This document shows, one piece after another, positions 8,356 through 13,475 of a stretch of DNA of 21,357 bases. Source of the DNA: DASSKW01 sp035690065 (lineage in GTDB: Bacteria > Pseudomonadota > Gammaproteobacteria > Natronospirales > REEB76); NCBI GenBank assembly GCA_035690065.1, contig DASSKW010000096.1, forward strand, positions 1-21,357, read 5' to 3'. The notes below the pieces were generated by a model. The model was not told where the DNA came from, did not search any database, and saw only the letters and a program-made list of their open reading frames with translations. The stretch's first letter is position 1; each line of letters opens with the position of its first letter. The translations under genes and the position numbers were made by a program.

Positions 8356-8967
8356 GTGAGCTTTCAAGAGATTCTTCACATTGCCGCGGTTTCCGGCGGC
8401 ATTCTGTACGTCATCGTGTTTAGCTTGTTGGTGGCTCTCACCATCATCGTGGATCGTACTTGGTACCTCGCCAAGATCGTCCGCCAGGGCGAACTCATCG
8501 CTCACACCATTCTTGAGATGGAAGACGTGGATCGCGAGATGCTCATGGATCTTGCCGTGCGTACTGCCAAGTTTCCGCAAGGCGCGGTGCTTGAAGTGGC
8601 CCTCAAGTATCCGGATGTCAAGGATCCGGCACGGCTTGCCGATCTGGTCGAGGAAACCATCCTGATGCAGGCACCCCGTATCGATCGCGGCCTGTGGATG
8701 CTCGACACGGTCGTGACGCTCGGACCGCTGCTGGGTCTGCTGGGTACCATCGTGGGTATCTTCGAGGCCTTCAAGGTGCTCGGCGCCGCCGATACCGCAC
8801 CGACCAAGGTGACGGGTGGCGTGGCGGAAGCCTTGATTGCGACCGCAGCCGGTCTGTTCGTCGCTATTCTCGGCCTGGTCTTCTTCAACGGCCTCAACAA
8901 CCGCGTGCGCCTGATCCTCCACCAGATGGAAGCGATCAAGGTCATGCTCGTCAACCGTCTCACCTGA
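8356..8967 (+). CDS. exbB: ExbB/TolQ/MotA-family proton channel subunit
   Basis: Inner-membrane proton-channel protein that, with ExbD, powers TonB-dependent outer-membrane transport. It starts with GTG at 8356, fixed by AGGAGA ending 6 nt upstream, and gives 203 aa. Three membrane segments are seen: about residues 12-33 (VSGGILYVIVFSLLVALTII), 117-140 (TVVTLGPLLGLLGTIVGIFEAF) and 155-176 (EALIATAAGLFVAILGLVFF). The cytoplasmic loop lies between the first two. The LGPLLGLLGTIVGIFEAF and ALIATAAGL motifs are family hallmarks; the Thr of each contributes to the proton path in E. coli ExbB. Following genes are exbD and tonB, so the ExbB rather than TolQ assignment rests mainly on context. Confidence 0.93.
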   Translation: MSFQEILHIAAVSGGILYVIVFSLLVALTIIVDRTWYLAKIVRQGELIAHTILEMEDVDREMLMDLAVRTAKFPQGAVLEVALKYPDVKDPARLADLVEETILMQAPRIDRGLWMLDTVVTLGPLLGLLGTIVGIFEAFKVLGAADTAPTKVTGGVAEALIATAAGLFVAILGLVFFNGLNNRVRLILHQMEAIKVMLVNRLT

Positions 8968-8971
8968 TAGC

Positions 8972-9030
8972 GGCGTGTTAGACGCCTGGAGAGACTTGGT
9001 TAACTTCAGAATGGCCGTATCGAACGGCCA
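8972..9030 (+). other. Two stem-loops between exbB and exbD
   Basis: GGCGT-GTTAG-ACGCC (8972-8986) and TGGCCGT-ATCGA-ACGGCCA (9012-9030) are perfect hairpins in the 78-nt gap. Neither is followed by a T-run, so they are more likely RNA stability or processing elements than terminators. Confidence 0.4.
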
Positions 9031-9045
9031 AGGCAGGCAGTTGCA

Positions 9046-9441
9046 ATGAAGGGTTTTTTTGAAGCGAAGAAGGGAAGAATCGAGATCATTCCGATGATCG
9101 ACATCATGTTCTTCCTGTTGGTGTTCTTCGTCATGATCACGCTGCGCATGATCCCGGCGACGGGTATTGCGTCCAAGCTGCCGCGCAGCAGCACCGCCGT
9201 GACCATCGAACGTCCGAAGATCATCATCAGTCTATTGGCGGATGGAGAAATCGTGGTCGAAGACCAGAAGATGACTCCTGATCAGCTTACCAACTATTTG
9301 CTAGGGCGCGATCCGGCCCATGCCAACGTGACCATCGCAGGTGCCAAGGAGTCATCCTTGCAGGACCTCGTGATCATCATGGACGCATGTCGCAACGCCG
9401 GCGTGACCCAGATTGGTATCGCCGCCAAAAACTCCGATTAA
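9046..9441 (+). CDS. exbD: ExbD/TolR-family biopolymer transport protein
   Basis: 131-aa partner of ExbB with the classic layout: short basic cytoplasmic N-terminus (MKGFFEAKKGR), one membrane helix (residues 15-33), and a periplasmic ExbD/TolR domain from about residue 55 to the end. The helix begins IIPMIDIMFFLLVFFVM, and Asp19 corresponds to the proton-carrying Asp25 of E. coli ExbD. The periplasmic part includes PKIIISLLADGEIVVEDQ and a terminal VTQIGIAAKNSD strand. The ribosome site is modest (AGGCAGGCAG upstream). It lies 78 nt after exbB and 15 nt before tonB, so one operon is likely. Confidence 0.93.
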   Translation: MKGFFEAKKGRIEIIPMIDIMFFLLVFFVMITLRMIPATGIASKLPRSSTAVTIERPKIIISLLADGEIVVEDQKMTPDQLTNYLLGRDPAHANVTIAGAKESSLQDLVIIMDACRNAGVTQIGIAAKNSD

Positions 9442-9456
9442 TTCATAGGCCCAACA

Positions 9457-10113
9457 GTGGAAAGAAAATACGTTTTCACCGAGGGTCTGTTCACGGCCCG
9501 ACAAGGTACCTCGTTCGCGCTAGCGATCGTGCTGGAGGTGCTTATCATCGTGGCTGTGGCCGGCATCCTCATCTGGCAGGAGATGCACCCGGTATTACCA
9601 CCGCCACCGGTGCAGAAGGCGACGGTGACGATTCCGCCGAATCCGCCGCCGCCACCACCACCGCCGCCCAAGGTACCGCAGCCGAAGATCCCGCCGCCGC
9701 CGGATCAGCAGCCCTTACACGAAGTGCCGCCGATCCCGTCGCCGATACCGATTCCGAATGCGGTCCCGCCGCCGCCGCCGTCACCGCCATTGGTGCCGCA
9801 GCAGACTCCGCCGGTGGACATGGCGACTTTGCAGGCCCGGTTCGAGAGCGAGTTGCATGCTTGTATCGATGCCGCGAAGGCGTATCCGCGTGAAGCGCTG
9901 TTGTCTGGTGAGACCGGCACGGTGCAGGTGGAGTTTGACTATTTCAACGGTGACATGAGCAACGTGGATGTGAAACGATCCAGCGGTACCCGTTCACTGG
10001 ACCGTGCAGGCATACAGGCTGTGGCACGAGCCAAGTGCCCGCCACCGCCGCCACAGTTCCAGAACCAGAAATTCCATTTCATCATTCCGATCCAGTTCTC
10101 GCTGGGCGGATAA
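9457..10113 (+). CDS. tonB: TonB-family energy transducer with polyproline linker
   Basis: Links the ExbB-ExbD motor to outer-membrane TonB-dependent receptors. The 218-aa protein starts with GTG at 9457 and has an N-terminal membrane anchor (about residues 20-40, FALAIVLEVLIIVAVAGIL). A periplasm-spanning proline-rich linker covers about 47-119, with runs of up to nine prolines. The TonB C-terminal domain covers about 124-216 and includes AYPREALLSGETGTVQVEF and ends IPIQFSLGG. Two Cys (136 and 194) flank this domain and could form a disulfide, which E. coli TonB does not need. The linker lacks the EP/KP repeats of E. coli TonB. Length is near the family norm. It is the last gene of the operon, with a terminator 26 nt after the stop. 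Confidence 0.93.
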   Translation: MERKYVFTEGLFTARQGTSFALAIVLEVLIIVAVAGILIWQEMHPVLPPPPVQKATVTIPPNPPPPPPPPPKVPQPKIPPPPDQQPLHEVPPIPSPIPIPNAVPPPPPSPPLVPQQTPPVDMATLQARFESELHACIDAAKAYPREALLSGETGTVQVEFDYFNGDMSNVDVKRSSGTRSLDRAGIQAVARAKCPPPPPQFQNQKFHFIIPIQFSLGG

Positions 10114-10138
10114 CGAAACGGCATACTCGAAGTGAATG

Positions 10139-10169
10139 GCCGCCCGGGGCAACCCGGGCGGCTTTTTTT
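10139..10169 (+). terminator. Rho-independent terminator after tonB
   Basis: A perfect 10-bp GC stem (GCCGCCCGGG 10139-10148, CCCGGGCGGC 10153-10162), a GCAA tetraloop and seven T (10163-10169). It closes the exbB-exbD-tonB operon and separates it from the fluoride locus. Confidence 0.96.
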
Positions 10170-10247
10170 ATCCGGTTTTGCGCATGTCGGTATCCTGAAG
10201 CCGGAATCGGTGCGGTCTGGGTGCGCCGGTGCGTTTCCAGTAATCTG

Positions 10248-10278
10248 TTGACAATGCAATTAGTAAATGTTCTGCTAT
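10248..10278 (+). promoter_or_regulatory. Possible promoter of the fluoride locus
   Basis: A consensus -35 TTGACA lies at 10248-10253. The only nearby -10-like hexamer, TGCTAT at 10273-10278, is 19 bp away, longer than ideal. The position, just upstream of the riboswitch, is right for it. Confidence 0.35.
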
Positions 10279-10305
10279 CCGGCATAAATGTATCCGGCAT
10301 AAATG
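10276..10305 (+). repeat. Perfect tandem 15-bp duplication before the riboswitch
   Basis: TATCCGGCATAAATG occurs twice in a row (10276-10290 and 10291-10305). The second copy abuts the aptamer. It may be a slippage duplication, or it may place two copies of a binding site or start region. Confidence 0.85.
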
Positions 10306-10357
10306 CGGCGATGGAGTTCGCCCCGAACCGCCCCCAAGGGGCTGATGACTCCTACTG
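10305..10357 (+). promoter_or_regulatory. Fluoride riboswitch aptamer (crcB motif)
   Basis: Fluoride-sensing RNA. It shows all elements of the known fold: pseudoknot arms GGCG (10307-10310) with CGCC (10319-10322), P1 GGAGT (10313-10317) with ACTCC (10348-10352), and P3 GCCCC (10330-10334), loop CAA, GGGGC (10338-10342). The conserved GGCGATG at the front and CTGATG before the P1 3' arm are also present. The order and spacing match the Thermotoga petrophila aptamer as I recall it. The first FluC gene lies downstream on the same strand, as established knowledge of this class predicts. Confidence 0.95.
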
Positions 10358-10380
10358 AACCATAAAGAGTTCAGAGGAGT
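10348..10380 (+). promoter_or_regulatory. Riboswitch expression platform that can sequester a Shine-Dalgarno
   Basis: ACTCCT (10348-10353, the P1 3' arm) is complementary to AGGAGT (10375-10380), the Shine-Dalgarno of the ATG at 10387. Directly inside, CTGAAC (10355-10360) pairs with GTTCAG (10369-10374) around an 8-nt loop. Together they form a 12-bp hairpin with one bulged A. It is mutually exclusive with P1, so fluoride-stabilised P1 should release the ribosome site: a translational ON switch. No T-run follows, so transcription termination is unlikely. Confidence 0.8.
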
Positions 10381-10386
10381 TATCTC

Positions 10387-10578
10387 ATGACATACCGCAA
10401 GGCATGCCGGGCCAATCCGCATACCTCTTCTTACGTCCCGTTCGCGATATCCGCAATAACACAGCATGCAAGGCGCAGTGCTAGCCCATCCGCGTGGTCG
10501 CGACAGCTGTCGCTGACCCAAACCCGCACCGGTGAGGTACAGCCCGACAACGGTATTGCTCAATCGGGGCAATCCTGA
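10387..10578 (+). CDS. 63-aa upstream ORF between fluoride riboswitch and crcB
   Basis: Not a protein I recognise. It begins at the ATG served by AGAGGAGT (6-nt gap), the very site the riboswitch hides, and its stop TGA (10576-10578) overlaps the crcB ATG (10578-10580) by one base. The product is basic and polar, rich in Arg, Ser and Gln, with no membrane segment or obvious motif (it starts MTYRKACRAN). The crcB start itself has only a weak GGGG 8 nt upstream, so crcB translation probably depends on ribosomes finishing this ORF. Its role may be purely to carry the switch signal to crcB; a function for the peptide is not excluded. It could also be chance, but the strong ribosome site and exact overlap argue against that. 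Confidence 0.55.
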   Translation: MTYRKACRANPHTSSYVPFAISAITQHARRSASPSAWSRQLSLTQTRTGEVQPDNGIAQSGQS

Positions 10579-10952
10579 TGTGGACTTATCTTGCGGTAGC
10601 GGTGGGCGGCGCGGTGGGATGTTGCGCGCGTTATGGCCTTACCCAGTTGGTGCAGTTGGTATACGGCCGCAACTTTCCCCTGGCAACCCTGATCGTGAAC
10701 GTACTGGGTTGTTTTGTGATGGGGTTTCTATTCTTTGCCACATTGGAGAGAGTCTCCGCCAGCCCTGTGCTAAGGGCAGCAATTCTCAGCGGGGGACTGG
10801 GCGGGTTCACGACATTCTCGACCTTTGCCATGGAATCACTGCTGTTATTCGAGGATAACGAAACCGGCTATGCTGTTCTGTATCTTGGATTATCGGTGTT
10901 TCTAGGACTGGTCGCAGCCATGCTGGGCGCCTATATTGCACGCAACATTTAA
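10578..10952 (+). CDS. crcB: Fluoride channel CrcB/FluC, first copy
   Basis: Small inner-membrane fluoride channel (Fluc) that exports F- as a dual-topology dimer. The 124-aa protein has four hydrophobic helices. It carries the NVLG motif with Asn41 and the GGFTTFSTF signature, with both Phe-box residues, Phe80 and Phe83, in place. It also has the GG..TTFS segment that binds the central Na+. The start ATG overlaps the stop of the upstream 63-aa ORF, and the fluoride riboswitch lies 220 nt upstream. It is followed after 19 nt by a DUF190 gene. A second, more divergent crcB lies 1.8 kb downstream, so homodimers or a heterodimer are both possible. Confidence 0.96.
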   Translation: MWTYLAVAVGGAVGCCARYGLTQLVQLVYGRNFPLATLIVNVLGCFVMGFLFFATLERVSASPVLRAAILSGGLGGFTTFSTFAMESLLLFEDNETGYAVLYLGLSVFLGLVAAMLGAYIARNI

Positions 10953-10971
10953 TGGGGCGAGGTGAAAGAAG

Positions 10972-11292
10972 GTGGCAAGAAACATGCTGATGGTGCGGAT
11001 TTATCTGACCGAAGCGGAACATGGGAAAAAGCACACCCTGATAAATGAGATCATGGCTATTTTGCATGATCGTCATCAGGTACATGGTGTCACGGTATTT
11101 CGCGGTATTGCCGGTTTTGGCGCCAAAGGGACGGTTCACTCCGCAGATCTATTGCGTCTTAGCGCGAATTTGCCGCTGGTTGTCGAATTTTTTGACGAAG
11201 AACGCATCGTTGAAGCCGTTCTCGCCGCGTTGTCCAATTTGGTGCCCGCTGAACACATCGTGTCCTGGCCTATTCAGTGCCATTCTGAATAG
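10972..11292 (+). CDS. DUF190 family protein, first copy (CrcB-associated)
   Basis: Cytoplasmic 106-aa protein of the DUF190 family, a PII-like small fold often encoded next to crcB; biochemical role not established to my knowledge. Visible family features are the opening MLMVRIYLTEAEH, the GVTVFRGIAGFGAKGTVH segment and LPLVVEFFDEE toward the end. The frame starts with a GTG at 10972, giving MARNMLMV; the ATG at 10984, which gives MLMVRIY, is equally possible. It follows crcB by 19 nt and shares its operon. A paralogue pairs with the second crcB in the same order, which supports a functional link with the channel. Confidence 0.9.
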   Translation: MARNMLMVRIYLTEAEHGKKHTLINEIMAILHDRHQVHGVTVFRGIAGFGAKGTVHSADLLRLSANLPLVVEFFDEERIVEAVLAALSNLVPAEHIVSWPIQCHSE

Positions 11293-11326
11293 CGGTGAAA
11301 TCGGTAACCGGGAAGTATGTGCTGTC

Positions 11327-11761
11327 ATGGGAGAATTGAATGAAAGCCAGAAGCGCTACGTTTCCAGTGTACTTTCAGAGATAAATCATTATCTTGAAAA
11401 TATCGAGGGATTGACCCGTGCTCAGCACTCTCTGTTGCACGTCGTGAAAGACGATATTTCAATCGTGGAACGCGCCGAGCTTGCCGCTTTCTCGCGCGCG
11501 CTGCGATCCGAGATAGAGAAAATCATGGACGGGCTCTACCCGCAACATGCCGAGGCGACGATCTCTGCTCGCTGGAGCATCGGTACCAATCTTGAATTTG
11601 CCAATGTCGAGTGTCTGGAGCTGACCCGGTCGAAGTTGGCCGGTTACGGTCCACTGGACGAACAGGCTTTTCAGGATCTGACATTGCGGATCAATCGCTT
11701 GCGACAGAAGATAGAGCTCCAGATGGCGAGGTTAGCTCCGCCAGACGACGGGAACGGGTGA
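11327..11761 (+). CDS. Hypothetical helical protein inside the fluoride locus
   Basis: I do not recognise this 144-aa protein. The frame is open further upstream, but the part before 11327 overlaps the DUF190 gene, so I place the start at the ATG at 11327 (MGELNESQKRYVSSVLSEI). A GGGAAG lies 11 nt before it, which is rather far. The sequence is charged, has no signal peptide or membrane helix, and reads as mostly alpha-helical: about 5-60 and again 98-135 (FQDLTLRINRLRQKIELQMA, a possible coiled coil). The middle segment RWSIGTNLEFANVECLELTRSK is the most distinctive part. It lies 34 nt after DUF190 and 24 nt before pabC, with no terminator between, so it is probably co-transcribed. No function is inferred. 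Confidence 0.7.
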   Translation: MGELNESQKRYVSSVLSEINHYLENIEGLTRAQHSLLHVVKDDISIVERAELAAFSRALRSEIEKIMDGLYPQHAEATISARWSIGTNLEFANVECLELTRSKLAGYGPLDEQAFQDLTLRINRLRQKIELQMARLAPPDDGNG

Positions 11762-11785
11762 ATCCGGGCTCATGGGTGTCCCGGG

Positions 11786-12610
11786 ATGAGCGCGAATTGC
11801 TGGATAAATGGTGAGCCACGAGACGGTCTGCCCGGGCCCGATCACGCGCTTCATCATGGATACGGTGTCTTTGAAACCCTTGCCGTGCAGCAAGGCCGGA
11901 TAGTCCTTGAGGATTACCACCTCGAGTGTCTTGCACAAGGCTGCGAGCATCTGAAGATCCCCAGGCCCGCGCGTGAGGTTCTCAGAAAGGAACTGGCGAC
12001 AGCCGCCGGGGACGAGAATCGTGCCGTACTCAAACTCGTGATCACCCTGGGAGTACATGGATGGGATTATCGGAGGGATGCCGATAGCCGGGGCACGCGC
12101 TTGATATCTCGGTATCCCTGGCCGGATTACCCCGCGCGATGGCAGGAACACGGTATCCGCGTGCGGATCTGCGACACGCATGTCAGTCGCAACCCGCGGC
12201 TTGCAGGCATCAAGCACTTGAGTCGGATCGAGCAAATATTGGCGCGTTCGGAGTGGAACGACGCGGATGATATACAGGAAGGCTTGATGCTGGATGAGGA
12301 AGGTTCGGTAATCGAAGGGACCATGACCAATGTATTCGCATGGCTGTCGCATGGCGTGCTCGCGACTCCCGCCCTGCATCATGCCGGGGTCGCCGGAGTG
12401 ATGCGCCGCTATCTCATGGAGTGTGCCGACAGGGCCGGTATCCAGTTGCGCGTGGCGAGCATGTCGTTGGCGGAATTGATGCAGGCCGAGGAGATATTCG
12501 TCTGCAATTCGATCATCGGCGTCTGGCCCGTCATCGCAATCGGTCATTGGAAATATGCAGTCGGTCCGATGACCAGACAGTTTATGAATTGGGCGGCACA
12601 GGCTCAATAA
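11786..12610 (+). CDS. pabC: Aminodeoxychorismate lyase PabC (class IV PLP enzyme)
   Basis: Converts 4-amino-4-deoxychorismate to p-aminobenzoate and pyruvate in folate synthesis. The 274-aa protein aligns along its length with E. coli PabC features. These are the N-terminal LxxHxxRL-like region (EDYHLECLAQGCEHL), the PLP-binding Lys143 in AGIKHLSRIEQILARSEW (E. coli AGIKHLNRLEQVL), EGLMLDEEGSVIEGTMTNVF with Glu177, and a C-terminal AEEIFVCNSIIGVWPV. D-amino-acid and branched-chain transaminases share the fold but not the IKHLxRxEQ context, so lyase is preferred. The ribosome site is weak. The usual place of pabC is beside fabF/mltG/tmk; here it lies between two crcB-DUF190 pairs, which is unusual. 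I see no reason in the sequence to doubt activity. Confidence 0.88.
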   Translation: MSANCWINGEPRDGLPGPDHALHHGYGVFETLAVQQGRIVLEDYHLECLAQGCEHLKIPRPAREVLRKELATAAGDENRAVLKLVITLGVHGWDYRRDADSRGTRLISRYPWPDYPARWQEHGIRVRICDTHVSRNPRLAGIKHLSRIEQILARSEWNDADDIQEGLMLDEEGSVIEGTMTNVFAWLSHGVLATPALHHAGVAGVMRRYLMECADRAGIQLRVASMSLAELMQAEEIFVCNSIIGVWPVIAIGHWKYAVGPMTRQFMNWAAQAQ

Positions 12611-12702
12611 ATCCGATTGTAAATCCAGCAATACGAAAGACCATTCAAAATATTGTCGTTTCAGGCGCGGTAATTTCAGGGAGATAATCGGGTTGATCTT
12701 GT

Positions 12703-12725
12703 CGCCAGCCGACCGGGAGCTGGCG
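12703..12725 (+). other. Stem-loop in the gap before the second crcB
   Basis: CGCCAGC (12703-12709) and GCTGGCG (12719-12725) flank a 9-nt loop, with no T-run after them. The 151-bp gap 12611-12761 contains no second fluoride aptamer that I can find (no GGCGATG or CTGATG elements) and no clear promoter. Confidence 0.4.
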
Positions 12726-12761
12726 TAAGATAGCCGCGGATTCACCGGAGCGGGAGTGGTC

Positions 12762-13136
12762 ATGAGGGATTTCGTGTGGATTTCGCTTGGCGCCATATTG
12801 GGAGCGAATTTACGCTATCTTGTCAGCCGTCTGGCGGCAAGACACCTGTCGGCAGCGTTGCCCTGGGGTACCTTGATCGTCAATGTGACCGGCAGCTTCA
12901 TCCTGGGTTTTTTCATGATCTGGATCACAGACCGGGTGCTGGCCGATCCACGCTGGCGCCCGCTTATCGCCGTGGGATTTTGTGGCGGTTATACGACCTT
13001 CTCCAGTTACAGCTATGAGACGTTCAATCTGCTGGAGCAGGGACACTATGGTCTGGCAGCCGGAAATTTTCTCGGTAACAATCTGCTGGCCCTGGCAGGG
13101 GTGCTGGGCGGTGCCGTCGTGGCAAGGGTGATCTGA
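12762..13136 (+). CDS. crcB: Fluoride channel CrcB/FluC, second copy
   Basis: Second Fluc-type fluoride channel, 124 aa from the ATG at 12762 (GGGAG 5 nt upstream). A GTG at 12756 would add two residues and also has a nearby CGGAG. With the ATG start its key positions take the same numbers as the first copy: Asn41 (NVTG) and Phe80. At position 83 it has Tyr (GGYTTFSSYSYE), not the usual Phe. Four hydrophobic helices are present. The stop abuts the start of the second DUF190 gene exactly. It may work as a homodimer or pair with copy one, as described for some two-gene Fluc systems. The sequence alone does not decide. Confidence 0.94.
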   Translation: MRDFVWISLGAILGANLRYLVSRLAARHLSAALPWGTLIVNVTGSFILGFFMIWITDRVLADPRWRPLIAVGFCGGYTTFSSYSYETFNLLEQGHYGLAAGNFLGNNLLALAGVLGGAVVARVI

Positions 13137-13457
13137 ATGACACTAGAACTGATAAAAGTCTCGATGTATATCAATGAGGCCGATGAATGGCACCATCGTC
13201 CGCTGCATCTGAAAGCCCTGGAGATGCTCCGCGAACAGGGCTTGGCAGGCGGTACGGTCATACACGCTGTGGCAGGATTTACAGCAAGGGGTGGAGTACA
13301 TAATTCTTCGCTGATCGATGCGGGGGGTAGATTGCCGCTGGTGATCGAGTTCATCGATACAGAAGCAAAGGTACAGAAAGTGCTGCCGTTGCTCAAGGAG
13401 ATGGCTCCCCATCGTCTGCTGGTGCAACAGAAGGTGATGGCGGATGAGCTGCCTTGA
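13137..13457 (+). CDS. DUF190 family protein, second copy (CrcB-associated)
   Basis: 106-aa DUF190 protein, a diverged paralogue of the one at 10972. Shared features are the opening LIKVSMYINEADEWH, the VIHAVAGFTARGGVH segment and LPLVIEFIDTEAKV. The ATG follows the second crcB stop with no gap, so translation is probably coupled and roughly matched to the channel. There is no signal peptide or membrane segment. It is followed after 18 nt by the MFS transporter. The protein's role is not established; repeated pairing with crcB suggests it acts with the channel. Confidence 0.9.
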   Translation: MTLELIKVSMYINEADEWHHRPLHLKALEMLREQGLAGGTVIHAVAGFTARGGVHNSSLIDAGGRLPLVIEFIDTEAKVQKVLPLLKEMAPHRLLVQQKVMADELP

Positions 13458-13475
13458 TACGGTTCCGTATATAGC

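Noticed and set aside
10139..10169. CRISPR-like or repeat interpretation of the GC-rich palindrome
   Set aside because: A single perfect stem with a GCAA loop and seven T after the tonB stop is an ordinary intrinsic terminator.
11045..11326. Upstream extension of the 144-aa protein frame to a 238-aa product
   Set aside because: The extra part lies wholly over the DUF190 gene in another frame and reads as shadow sequence with many Cys and Trp; the protein-like character begins at 11327.
12611..12761. Second fluoride riboswitch before crcB2
   Set aside because: No GGCGATG, pseudoknot arms or CTGATG could be found; only an unrelated stem-loop at 12703-12725 is present.
11732..12796. 354-aa minus-strand ORF
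   Set aside because: It is antisense to pabC; the plus frame carries the catalytic Lys context and full-length PabC similarity.
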